In this document: one piece after another, positions 1 to 4,912 of the stretch | Numbering within the stretch: the first letter of the stretch is position 1 | Layout: each line of letters starts with the position of its first letter | Assembly (NCBI GenBank): GCA_002311635.1 | Contig: DBZJ01000016.1 | Location: 1 to 7,161, forward strand | DNA: 7,161 bases | Reading direction: 5' to 3' | From: Syntrophaceae bacterium UBA1163 | GTDB lineage: Bacteria; Desulfobacterota; BSN033; UBA1163 | Program-made: the position numbers and the translations under genes | Notes under the pieces: model-generated | The model's database searches: none | Told to the model about the DNA's origin: nothing | What the model saw: only the letters and a program-made list of their open reading frames with translations

Positions 1-20
1 CATTTATTAATGAGGCATCA

Positions 21-54
21 GGACAGGATGCAATAGGGGACAGATGCAACAGGG
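21..54. repeat. Imperfect 17-bp tandem duplication
   Basis: Two adjacent units, 21-37 and 38-54, share the pattern GGACAG(G)ATGCAA.AGG. Only two units are present and no coding frame explains them. It may be a small replication-slippage duplication or the edge of a larger repeat cut by the window start. Confidence 0.4.
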
Positions 55-348
55 TCACATCTTTAGATGGTATGAATTTGTCCGATGCTCTGGAGTCGAA
101 TCTTTATCCTTGGCTTCGCCTATATTTCACGAAAGTTTCCTTCTTACCCCAGGCTTTTTCCTTGAAAACGAGGGAATATGTGCACCGCCACCCTGATGAT
201 TGATGATTGTTGATTGGCGATTGAAATATACAAATTCCGTGAAAAGTGATTGATGATTGATGATTGGTGATTGGAGTACACCTATCTTATGAAAATTGGT
301 CAACCGAAACTTTTTGAAAGAAAGAGTCAAAGAGGTGGGATGTTTGTT
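53..348 (+). repeat. Dispersed repeat, copy A (intact right half, unoccupied site)
   Basis: From about 85 this stretch aligns with 2180-2474 plus 4873-4912. Shared blocks include CTCTGG.GTC.AATCTTT, GCCTATAT.TC, AAGTTTCCTTCT.ACCCCAG, GAAATATACAAATTC, GGTCAACCGAAACTTTT and TTGAAAG.AAGGTCA-like sequence. The match before 85 is weak, so the left edge is uncertain. Relative to copy B it lacks a segment of about 105 bp with hairpins and has about 50 bp extra (a second heptad array). At 307-314 it reads uninterrupted through the site where copy B is split by the transposon. No coding function is evident; the minus-strand open frame over it encodes low-complexity repeat sequence. Confidence 0.8.
194..274 (+). 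repeat. Two heptad arrays (TGATGAT-type)
   Basis: Heptads at 194-223 (TGATGAT, TGATGAT, TGTTGAT, TGGCGAT, TG) and again at 247-274 (TGAT, TGATGAT, TGATGAT, TGGTGAT, TGG) are separated by 23 bp of unique sequence containing AAATATACAAATTC. The corresponding place in copy B carries a single array of five heptads (2399-2433). The number of units differs between copies, as expected of a slippage-prone minisatellite. Confidence 0.75.
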
Positions 349-622
349 CCACCTGCTAATGTTCGGAGTCAACGAACCTTATAAATTGAAGATTACCAGA
401 TGAAAGTGCTGCCTTAAAGATCACGCTCTGGGATGAACAGTCGTTACAGAACTTGTCGTTTACTTCGTCATCGCTTAATGGTTCTCGTTTGTATCGGTAG
501 GGCGGGGGTGATTTACTTATTTGTTTTATCCAAATCTTTAAACGTCTCTTCGATTTTCTCTATATTCCAATATCCAATCCTCAAGGTCATTTAGAATCCT
601 TACTTAAGTCGAAAACAAAATC
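349..622. other. Intergenic stretch without a recognised gene
   Basis: Between the right end of repeat copy A and the end of the small DUF1737-like gene nothing is recognisable except a possible 25-codon minus-strand ORF (513-590). No tRNA, rRNA, convincing terminator or conserved protein fragment was seen. Confidence 0.6.
513..590 (-). CDS. Possible 25-aa small ORF
   Basis: The frame reads MTLRIGYWNIEKIEETF... for 25 codons and ends in TAA. In its favour are an AAGGA Shine-Dalgarno-like motif six bases before the ATG and its position 33 nt downstream of the DUF1737-like gene on the same strand, so it could be the second cistron of that transcript. Against it are its very short length and no recognised family. 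I treat it as a weak candidate. Confidence 0.2.
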   Translation of the reverse strand: MTLRIGYWNIEKIEETFKDLDKTNK

Positions 623-838
623 CTACTCCTTAGAAGAGTCGTGTCTTACTAACGCCTGCGAATATAATCTTTTCCTCCCTCCGGCGATTACTGAAACTCC
701 ACCCGCCAACTCATAACCCTCATCAAGAAGCCTTTCAACTCTCAATTCAAAATTTCTCAAATCCTCTTCTTCGAGCTTCGGGTTCTTCGCCACTATCGTT
801 AAATCCACCTCTCTTTGCACAATCACATATCGCTTCAT
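623..838 (-). CDS. Small DUF1737-like protein
   Basis: The 71-aa protein has the layout of small DUF1737 proteins: an N-terminal strand (KRYVIVQ), a helix (about residues 27-40, RNFELRVERLLDEGYE), then the Gly-rich turn and strand (LAGGVSV, 44-50) and a final strand (YSQALVR, 59-65). This matches the family pattern of 'L...V..LL..GW...GGVSV......QA.V'. The biochemical role of the family is unknown and no catalytic residues are evident. The frame is open to a GTG at 847, but the purine-rich GGGAGG overlaps that GTG and lies about 8 nt before the ATG at 838, so the ATG is the likely start. Family assignment is by pattern only. The gene is transcribed away from fdhD. Confidence 0.6.
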   Translation of the reverse strand: MKRYVIVQREVDLTIVAKNPKLEEEDLRNFELRVERLLDEGYELAGGVSVIAGGRKRLYSQALVRHDSSKE

Positions 839-843
839 CCGAA

Positions 844-853
844 CCACCTCCCT
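844..853 (-). promoter_or_regulatory. Shine-Dalgarno deciding the start of the DUF1737-like gene
   Basis: On the minus strand AAAGGGAGGTGG precedes the ATG at 838 with about 8 nt spacing from GGAGG. The same bases include the alternative upstream GTG (847), which would leave that start without a ribosome site of its own. Confidence 0.6.
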
Positions 854-903
854 TTGTCAACTGAGACGGTAATTGGCCTCGTAGAATGAATTATCTGTCG
901 CAT

Positions 904-932
904 ATTATACAAAAAGCAACACGGTGTCGCAA
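904..932 (-). promoter_or_regulatory. Sigma-70-like promoter for the DUF1737-like gene
   Basis: On the minus strand TTGCGA (932-927) and a perfect TATAAT (909-904) are separated by 17 bp. Transcription would start near 897, about 60 nt before the ATG. The -35 box lies inside repeat R2, so the repeat may supply part of this promoter. Confidence 0.55.
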
Positions 933-962
933 ATTAGTTTTCCACAAATGAGGCAAATAAAG
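928..962 (+). repeat. Short dispersed repeat R2, copy 1
   Basis: CGCAAATTAGTTTTCCACAA and the following .TGAGGCAAATAAAGG match 2079-2114 in the same orientation with only a few differences. The pair brackets fdhD, about 1.15 kb apart. The sequence resembles the end of a mobile element, but no transposase belongs to it here; that origin is inference. Confidence 0.6.
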
Positions 963-989
963 GAATTCTTAAAGAAGATAAAAAGAAAA

Positions 990-1016
990 TGTCGCCTTTT
1001 TTCTTAGAAGGCGACA
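990..1016. repeat. Perfect 9-bp inverted repeat (hairpin)
   Basis: TGTCGCCTT (990-998) and AAGGCGACA (1008-1016) can form a 9-bp stem with a 9-nt loop. No gene ends immediately upstream on either strand, so it is not an obvious terminator. Its outer bases TGTCGC repeat those at 925-930 at the edge of R2, suggesting that both belong to one mobile-element remnant. Confidence 0.55.
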
Positions 1017-1088
1017 GAAAATTGGTCAGAAAACCTATTGAGGAAGTCTATGGTAAGGAGGACTATTAGACTATTACAACTTTAGGCC

Positions 1089-1117
1089 TTACACCTTGGT
1101 AGAATATTTGGTATAAT
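1089..1117 (+). promoter_or_regulatory. Sigma-70-like promoter upstream of fdhD
   Basis: TTACAC (1089-1094) and a perfect TATAAT (1112-1117) have an ideal 17-bp spacer. Transcription would begin near 1124, giving a leader of about 70 nt to the first possible fdhD start. A weaker alternative, TTGACT at 1166 with TATGAA at 1191, has a poor 19-bp spacer; if used, it would force the start to codon 21. Confidence 0.5.
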
Positions 1118-1191
1118 CACTCAGGGGGTGACGAATACAATCAGACCCGGAGTTGTTAAGAAGATTTGACTTTCAGGACATTTAGCGGGAT

Positions 1192-2049
1192 ATGAATCTC
1201 AATACGCCCGCAGAATACGCTCAATGTAAATCGACAGAAAGAACAAAACCTATGAACCATTCAGATACTCTCGGGATGTCCGTCAATTTTGAGGTCGTAC
1301 AGATAAAAAAGGGTAACACAACGAACACCATCGCATCAGTACCCACAGAAGTACCGCTCACGATTGTGGCGAATGATGAAGAGATTGCCACGCTCTCAGG
1401 CAGCCCTGATCATCTGCGGGAATTCGTCTACGGATTCCTATTTACAGCCGGTTTCATTCAAGAGGCCCATGATGTCCAATCTTTCTTTTGGGATGAGACA
1501 AAATGGCGGATCGAAGTGAAACTGAACAATCCGCCGGAACCTGACCTGCTTACAAAACGGCTCTATACGTCGGGTTGTGGAAGAGGCGTTATGTTCTCCA
1601 GTGTGGTTGAACTCGCGCTAAGAAGACCTCTTGCAGATGAATTTACAATTGACAGCGATGTTATTCTTCAACTTATGCGATGGCTGCAAACCTCATCGCA
1701 ACTTTATCGAAGCACAAGAGGAGTCCATACCGCTGCATTAAGCAAAGGAGGAACACTGCCGGAAATAGTCTGTGACGACATTGGCAGACATAATGCAGTT
1801 GACAAAGTCATAGGTTCCGCCCTCATCACAGGGGTTGATTTCAAAGTGTCGGTATTACTGTGTTCAGGACGCATTTCATCGGATATTCTTTTTAAAGCTA
1901 AACGGTGCGAGATTCCAGTGCTGATTTCCCTCGCTGCACCAACGCATCAGGCAGTTCTGCTTGCGCGCGATATGCATATGACACTGGTTGGTTTTGCACG
2001 AGGATTGTCGTTCACTATATTTTCGCACTCGGGAAGAATTATCATATGA
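1192..2049 (+). CDS. fdhD: FdhD, formate dehydrogenase sulfurtransferase/accessory protein
   Basis: FdhD takes sulfur from a cysteine desulfurase such as IscS and transfers it to the molybdenum or tungsten bis-pterin cofactor of formate dehydrogenase in the cytoplasm; the dehydrogenase is inactive without it. Family blocks are in order: TEVPLTI (52-58), LREFVYGFLFTAGFI (75-89), TSGCGRG (126-132), RGVHTAAL (176-183), CDDIGRHNAVDKVIG (194-208), CSGRISSDILFKAK (224-237), IPVLISLAAPTHQAV (241-255), LVGFARG (265-271) and FSHSGRI (277-283). The sulfur-carrying loop keeps Cys129, but the second cysteine of the E. coli CxxC pair is Gly132, a variant seen in other FdhD proteins. The 285-aa length is close to E. 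coli FdhD (277). The start is uncertain: codon 1 has no good ribosome site, and Met21 (1252) or Met29 (1276) would still leave all conserved blocks. No formate dehydrogenase gene is nearby. Confidence 0.93.
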   Translation: MNLNTPAEYAQCKSTERTKPMNHSDTLGMSVNFEVVQIKKGNTTNTIASVPTEVPLTIVANDEEIATLSGSPDHLREFVYGFLFTAGFIQEAHDVQSFFWDETKWRIEVKLNNPPEPDLLTKRLYTSGCGRGVMFSSVVELALRRPLADEFTIDSDVILQLMRWLQTSSQLYRSTRGVHTAALSKGGTLPEIVCDDIGRHNAVDKVIGSALITGVDFKVSVLLCSGRISSDILFKAKRCEIPVLISLAAPTHQAVLLARDMHMTLVGFARGLSFTIFSHSGRIII

Positions 2050-2078
2050 TTTCTTTTAACGAAGCTGTCAGCACTGAC

Positions 2079-2114
2079 GCAAATTAATTATCCACAAGTA
2101 AGGAAAATATAGGG
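2079..2114 (+). repeat. Short dispersed repeat R2, copy 2
   Basis: CGCAAATTAATTATCCACAA followed by GTAAGGAAAATATAGG, starting 30 bp after the fdhD stop codon. It is the same-orientation counterpart of 928-962. Together the two copies flank fdhD like direct repeats. Confidence 0.6.
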
Positions 2115-2203
2115 AAGAGCCCTGAGGACGTAGGTGAAAATTGACACTTTTCATGACGAATCAAAACTCGATCAGCGGGGGCTCTGGGGTCCAATCTTTG
2201 TTC

Positions 2204-2317
2204 TTGACCCATTCGGTGGCACCAAGCCCCGCCTTGCAGGGCGGGGCAAAGAAGCCTTGCTCAGGGTCAACCCTCAGCCTTTGGCCCGATCCAAGGCCGG
2301 AGAGTCGAAGGGTTGAC
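2204..2317. repeat. Hairpin-rich insert within repeat copy B
   Basis: Three nested or overlapping inverted repeats are visible. GCCCCGCC (2226-2233) pairs with GGCGGGGC (2240-2247). GTCAACCCT (2266-2274) pairs with AGGGTTGAC (2309-2317), enclosing GCCTTTGG (2277-2284) with CCAAGGC (2291-2297). TTGACCC (2204-2210) can pair with GGGTCAA (2264-2270), which competes with the second stem. No T-run follows, so this is not a classical terminator. Copy A lacks the whole segment, which suggests a REP-like inserted element. Confidence 0.6.
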
Positions 2318-2398
2318 TTTGCCTATATCTCAAGAAAGTTTCCTTCTGACCCCAGACTTTTTCCCTGAAAACGAAGAGATATCTGCGCGGCCACCCAA

Positions 2399-2433
2399 TT
2401 GATTGTTGATTGGCGATTGTTGATTGCTGATCG
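2399..2433 (+). repeat. Five-unit heptad array in copy B
   Basis: Units TTGATTG, TTGATTG, GCGATTG, TTGATTG and CTGATCG lie immediately before the AAATATACAAATTC block, the same place as the first heptad array of copy A (194-223). Confidence 0.7.
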
Positions 2434-2466
2434 AAATATACAAATTCTGTGAGAAGTGGTCAACCG

Positions 2467-2474
2467 AAACTTTT
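2467..2474 (+). repeat. Target-site duplication, left copy (AAACTTTT)
   Basis: AAACTTTT directly precedes the left inverted repeat and recurs at 4873-4880 directly after the right one. Eight bases is the duplication length known for the IS1595 family. Copy A has a single AAACTTTT at the equivalent site (307-314). Confidence 0.93.
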
Positions 2475-2498
2475 CGTGATTATTTACTTGACACAGGG
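2475..2498 (+). repeat. Left terminal inverted repeat (IRL)
   Basis: It begins CGTGATTAT and ends TTGACACAGGG. It matches the reverse complement of 4849-4872 at 22 of 24 positions; the mismatches are at the 10th and 13th bases. The inner end contains TTGACA, which serves as an inward -35 box. Confidence 0.93.
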
Positions 2499-2516
2499 TT
2501 ATTTTTATGCTATGTT
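2488..2516 (+). promoter_or_regulatory. Inward promoter in IRL, for the transposase
   Basis: A perfect TTGACA (2488-2493), a 17-bp spacer and TATGTT (2511-2516) form a sigma-70-like promoter that starts inside the inverted repeat. The predicted first transcribed base is about 2523, which is the A of an ATG, so the leader ORF could be translated as a leaderless message. The transposase start lies about 163 nt further on. Confidence 0.6.
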
Positions 2517-2522
2517 ATAACC

Positions 2523-2696
2523 ATGAGTCAGTCAGAATCCTTTTTAAGCCTTCCCTTCTTAGCCGATAACCTTTCCACATGCTTCTTTACGTGCCTTAAA
2601 GCCTTTGGATGGAAGACATGGGCTATCGCTTCGTCAGCCGTCATTTCCTTCGGATGTTTCACTATTTTTTTCATGGAGGTGTCCTATGGAAGTTAG
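2523..2696 (+). CDS. Possible 57-aa leader ORF overlapping the transposase start
   Basis: The frame begins at an ATG located at the predicted transcription start of the IRL promoter and has no Shine-Dalgarno sequence. It encodes MSQSESFLSLPFLADNL..., with a hydrophobic C-terminal stretch (about residues 34-51) that could span a membrane. Its TAG (2694-2696) overlaps the first 11 bases of the transposase gene in another frame, an arrangement that could couple or modulate transposase translation. No family is recognised. It may instead be untranslated leader that happens to be open. Confidence 0.3.
   Translation: MSQSESFLSLPFLADNLSTCFFTCLKAFGWKTWAIASSAVISFGCFTIFFMEVSYGS
2675..2680 (+). promoter_or_regulatory. 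Shine-Dalgarno deciding the transposase start
   Basis: GGAGGT lies 5 nt before the ATG at 2686. It selects this Met over the upstream ATG at 2605, which would add 27 residues unlike the family N-terminus. Confidence 0.8.
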
Positions 2697-3585
2697 TCTG
2701 ATTAGTCTTATTAAGCGTTATTCCGATGACAACAAATGCCGTGATTATTTGAAAGCTCTTAAATGGCAGGATGGGGTTAAATGCCCGCGCTGCGGATCGG
2801 AGAAAATATCCAAGATAGAGAAGAGACACCAATTCGATTGTGATGAGTGTCGCTATCAATTCTCCGTCACCGCTGGCTCGATCTTTCATGATTCTCATTT
2901 GCCTCTTTGGAAGTGGTTTCTTGCTGTCTACCTCATGACGGAATCCAAGAAGGGGATCTCTGCTAACCAGCTTAAACGAAGCCTTGAAATCAGCTACAAG
3001 ACAGCGTGGTATCTTTGTCATAGAATTAGAAAAGCCATGCAAGAGGCAGGTTCTCTGCCCAAGCTCAAGGGAGTTGTTGAAGTGGATGAAACCTATGTGG
3101 GTGGTCGGTATGATCGCCGCAGAAAACGGGAGCCTTGGGATAAACAAGCCGTCGTCGGCTTGCTCCAAAGAAACGGAAGGTTTGAAGCCAAAGCCGTTAG
3201 CACTCCGAGCAAAAAGATTCTTGTTGGAGTGATAAAAGATCGTGTTGATAAAAGAGCTACCGTTATGACGGATGAACTGAGAGCCTACAAATCTCTTGAT
3301 AAGGAATTTAAACATGAATCCGTGAATCACAGAGCGGAAGAATGGGCACGGGGCAATGTTTATACCAACGGGGTTGAAAATGCTTGGTCTCTGTTTAAAA
3401 GGTCTATCGTTGGCTCTTATCATCAAATCAGCATGAAACATTTGGATGCCTATCTTGATGAATTCGATTGGAGATTCAATGGACGGGATAACCCGTATCT
3501 TTTCCGTGACACCCTCTTGAGACTACTTAATTCGACACAAATAGAGTTTAAGAAACTTGTTTCAAAACCCGAAAGATACAATTAA
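2686..3585 (+). CDS. IS1595-family transposase (zinc ribbon, DDE/DDN)
   Basis: This 299-aa enzyme catalyses cut or strand transfer of the surrounding element at its inverted repeats. Domains in order are: the family N-terminus (SLISLIKRYSDDNKCRDYLKALKW); a zinc ribbon with C33/C36 and C52/C55 (CPRCGS...CDECRYQF); a helix-turn-helix-like region (about 84-118, GISANQLKRSLEISYKTAWY); then the RNase H-like catalytic domain. The catalytic candidates are D134 (VEVDETYVGG), D196 (VMTDELRAY) and N228/E231 (NGVENAWSLFKR). The C-terminal signature GSYHQIS.KHL..YLDEF.WRFN (243-265) is typical. The gene is intact with a strong ribosome site, so the protein is likely functional. It converges on the passenger gene, whose stop lies 27 bp beyond its own. 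Confidence 0.96.
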   Translation: MEVSLISLIKRYSDDNKCRDYLKALKWQDGVKCPRCGSEKISKIEKRHQFDCDECRYQFSVTAGSIFHDSHLPLWKWFLAVYLMTESKKGISANQLKRSLEISYKTAWYLCHRIRKAMQEAGSLPKLKGVVEVDETYVGGRYDRRRKREPWDKQAVVGLLQRNGRFEAKAVSTPSKKILVGVIKDRVDKRATVMTDELRAYKSLDKEFKHESVNHRAEEWARGNVYTNGVENAWSLFKRSIVGSYHQISMKHLDAYLDEFDWRFNGRDNPYLFRDTLLRLLNSTQIEFKKLVSKPERYN

Positions 3586-3612
3586 ATTATTTCAAAAAAT
3601 CACAATAACACT

Positions 3613-4824
3613 TCATTCAAAGTAATCTCGCAATTCTTCTTTTAAATGACTTAGAATATCTTCACGTTCTGGAATTGACGTATCGTTAAAATGCAAGGGC
3701 GGTGCCTTATCTTCACCTCCGGGCTGCTTAAAACACCATATTTGATAAAATGGTTTTTGGAGCGGTGTTTCTTCGTCTCGATACTTAATTGCAAATACTA
3801 AATACGACGGAAGTACCACGGGCGGAAATGTAATCCCAGCATGGCGAATTGACCCTGTGCCCGCAGGAACTTCATTTCCTTTTGATCCATCATTGACATT
3901 GGGTTTTGTCTGAAATTGCTGATCAATGATTATCTGTCTTGTATATAAATTACTCGCAGCATGTTTGCCTATGTTTACTGCATTAATTTGTATCACGTAA
4001 TCCGATTCAAATTGCATCTTTAGTTCTGGCGTCGCCTTTATTATTTCAGGACCAAAAAGAGCGAAATAAGGTCTATCCATTGATTGAACTTGTTTTGGCT
4101 CAACTGGCTGTTGAGTTTTCTCCTTTGATGGTTGCTTTGGCTGTTCATCAGAATATCCAGTCACTCCCCATTCTTTTTCTATTCTTGCTACCTCGTCTAA
4201 CAAGATTACCTTCTTCGGAATTTTCCCTCCACTGTCACTTGGTGCAATAAGAGTTCTTGGCTCCTTTTCTAACTTTTTGATAGCTTCTTTCTTCATATAC
4301 TGGCGCAAAGATGAATACCATGCTTTGTCTCGGAAGAGAATGGTATCCGCAGAATGAGCATACCATTCTGCATCTGGGATACTATTTATGGCGTCCCGCC
4401 ATTGTTTTATAAGTTCCACGCGTCGCCGTGTAATGTGACTTTCTTTTTGAGGTAAGGGTTGTTTGAGAACAGTACCTTGATCTTGTTTCTTAGGTTGCCC
4501 AATTATTATAGGACTCTCAATTATTATACGGTTTTCTTTTTTAGGTAACGGATGATCTTTTATCCATTGCGGTTCATTACCAAAGTAAATTAAACCAAAA
4601 TAAGCAATTCCCGCGACAATGATGAGACCAACCTTACCCTTTTTTCTCCACAAAGGTCTCCAAACCCAAAATGCATACATTCCAAGAATATATGTTAATA
4701 TTATAAGCCCCCACCCTACGAATATATTGCTATATCCGATCATCTGTAACCCCACTTGAAGGCATAATGAGGCAAGGCATAAAATAAAAGGAATGCGAGC
4801 CTTTGCTTGAGAATGACGGGACAT
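3613..4824 (-). CDS. Transposon passenger: membrane-anchored protein of unknown function
   Basis: The 403-aa protein has a short basic N-terminus (MSRHSQAKAR) and three predicted membrane helices, about 11-28, 35-53 and 64-82, separated by a basic loop (WRPLWRKKGK, 56-64). A Pro/Lys/Gln-rich linker (about 93-128) leads to a helical segment (RRRVELIKQWRDAI, 133-146, through LLDEVARIEKEWGV, 208-221). A second Pro/Gln/Lys linker (228-248) leads to a C-terminal domain (about 250-369). That domain looks beta-rich (YFALFGPEI, YVIQINAVNIGKHAASNLY) with a 'vkNvGk.pA.nl' motif recalling Ig-like extracytoplasmic folds. No catalytic motif is recognised. Being between the inverted repeats, it moves with the element, and it is AT-richer by eye than fdhD or the synthetase. 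The start ATG lies exactly 35 nt from the TTGACA of the right inverted repeat. Function and topology are unknown. Confidence 0.85.
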   Translation of the reverse strand: MSRHSQAKARIPFILCLASLCLQVGLQMIGYSNIFVGWGLIILTYILGMYAFWVWRPLWRKKGKVGLIIVAGIAYFGLIYFGNEPQWIKDHPLPKKENRIIIESPIIIGQPKKQDQGTVLKQPLPQKESHITRRRVELIKQWRDAINSIPDAEWYAHSADTILFRDKAWYSSLRQYMKKEAIKKLEKEPRTLIAPSDSGGKIPKKVILLDEVARIEKEWGVTGYSDEQPKQPSKEKTQQPVEPKQVQSMDRPYFALFGPEIIKATPELKMQFESDYVIQINAVNIGKHAASNLYTRQIIIDQQFQTKPNVNDGSKGNEVPAGTGSIRHAGITFPPVVLPSYLVFAIKYRDEETPLQKPFYQIWCFKQPGGEDKAPPLHFNDTSIPEREDILSHLKEELRDYFE

Positions 4825-4830
4825 ACTTCT

Positions 4831-4859
4831 ACCTTATCATTCTTATTTCCCTGTGTCAA
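4831..4859 (-). promoter_or_regulatory. Inward promoter in IRR, for the passenger gene
   Basis: On the minus strand a perfect TTGACA (4859-4854), 17-bp spacer and TAAGGT (4836-4831) form a promoter-like pair; the -10 is weak but keeps the most conserved TA...T positions. The predicted transcription start coincides with the A of the passenger ATG at 4824. AAGG, 7 nt before the ATG, overlaps the -10 and would act as a ribosome site only if transcription began further upstream. Confidence 0.45.
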
Positions 4860-4872
4860 ATATATAATCACG
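4849..4872 (-). repeat. Right terminal inverted repeat (IRR)
   Basis: Reads CCCTGTGTCAAAT...ATAATCACG on the plus strand; its reverse complement matches IRL (2475-2498) at 22 of 24 bases. Similarity decays immediately inside this block. Confidence 0.93.
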
Positions 4873-4912
4873 AAACTTTTTGAAAGGAAGGTCAGAAAGC
4901 GGGGTATTTGTT
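4873..4912 (+). repeat. Target duplication (right copy) and rest of dispersed repeat copy B
   Basis: 4873-4880 is the second AAACTTTT. The following TTGAAAG-type sequence to TTTGTT (4912) matches 314-348 of copy A. Joining 2474 to 4881 restores a repeat collinear with copy A, which confirms the transposon borders. Confidence 0.85.

Larger units (their letters stand above)
2180..2474 (+). repeat. Dispersed repeat, copy B (left part, split by transposon)
   Basis: Copy B matches copy A from GCTCTGG.GTC.AATCTTT onward. It continues with GCCTATATCTCAAGAAAG and AAATATACAAATTCTGTGAG, and ends in GGTCAACCGAAACTTTT. At 2474 it stops abruptly at the transposon border and resumes at 4881 beyond the duplicated AAACTTTT. 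It differs from copy A by a structured segment of about 105 bp (about 2204-2317). Confidence 0.8.
2475..4872 (+). mobile_element. Complete IS1595-type transposon with passenger gene
   Basis: This 2,398-bp element has 24-bp terminal inverted repeats (22/24 identical) and an 8-bp target duplication. It has two convergent main genes, a zinc-ribbon transposase (2686-3585, +) and a predicted membrane protein (3613-4824, -), only 27 bp apart. It interrupts a dispersed repeat whose intact relative lies at 85-348, so the empty site can be read directly. IS1595-family elements are known to carry passenger genes in some groups, and the transposase type plus 8-bp duplication agree with that family. Near-identical ends, intact duplication and an undamaged transposase suggest a recent insertion and a possibly active element. 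Confidence 0.93.

Noticed and set aside
194..274. Possible CRISPR-like array
   Set aside because: The repeat unit is a contiguous 7-mer without spacers, and no cas gene is present.
127..372. Minus-strand open frame of 81 codons
   Set aside because: It lies entirely over the dispersed repeat and heptad arrays and encodes repeated IINHQ-like segments; copy B does not preserve the frame.
2064..2080. Short palindrome after fdhD (GTCAG/CTGAC)
   Set aside because: The 2-nt loop is too tight and no T-run follows, so it cannot be called a terminator.
1905..2087. Plus-strand frame overlapping the end of fdhD
   Set aside because: Out-of-frame shadow of the conserved FdhD C-terminus.
2226..2247. GC-rich hairpin as Rho-independent terminator of fdhD
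   Set aside because: It lies about 180 bp beyond the stop codon, within a repeat, and has no T-run on either strand.
2134..2368. Two overlapping plus-strand frames of 60 and 75 codons
   Set aside because: They read through the palindromic insert of repeat copy B; no family features or plausible start sites.
2605..2685. Upstream ATG as transposase start
   Set aside because: The extra 27 residues are unlike the family N-terminus, while GGAGGT sits at ideal distance from the ATG at 2686.
2671..3441. Long minus-strand open frame of 256 codons
   Set aside because: It lies antisense to the clearly coding transposase, has no recognisable family features and no ribosome site.
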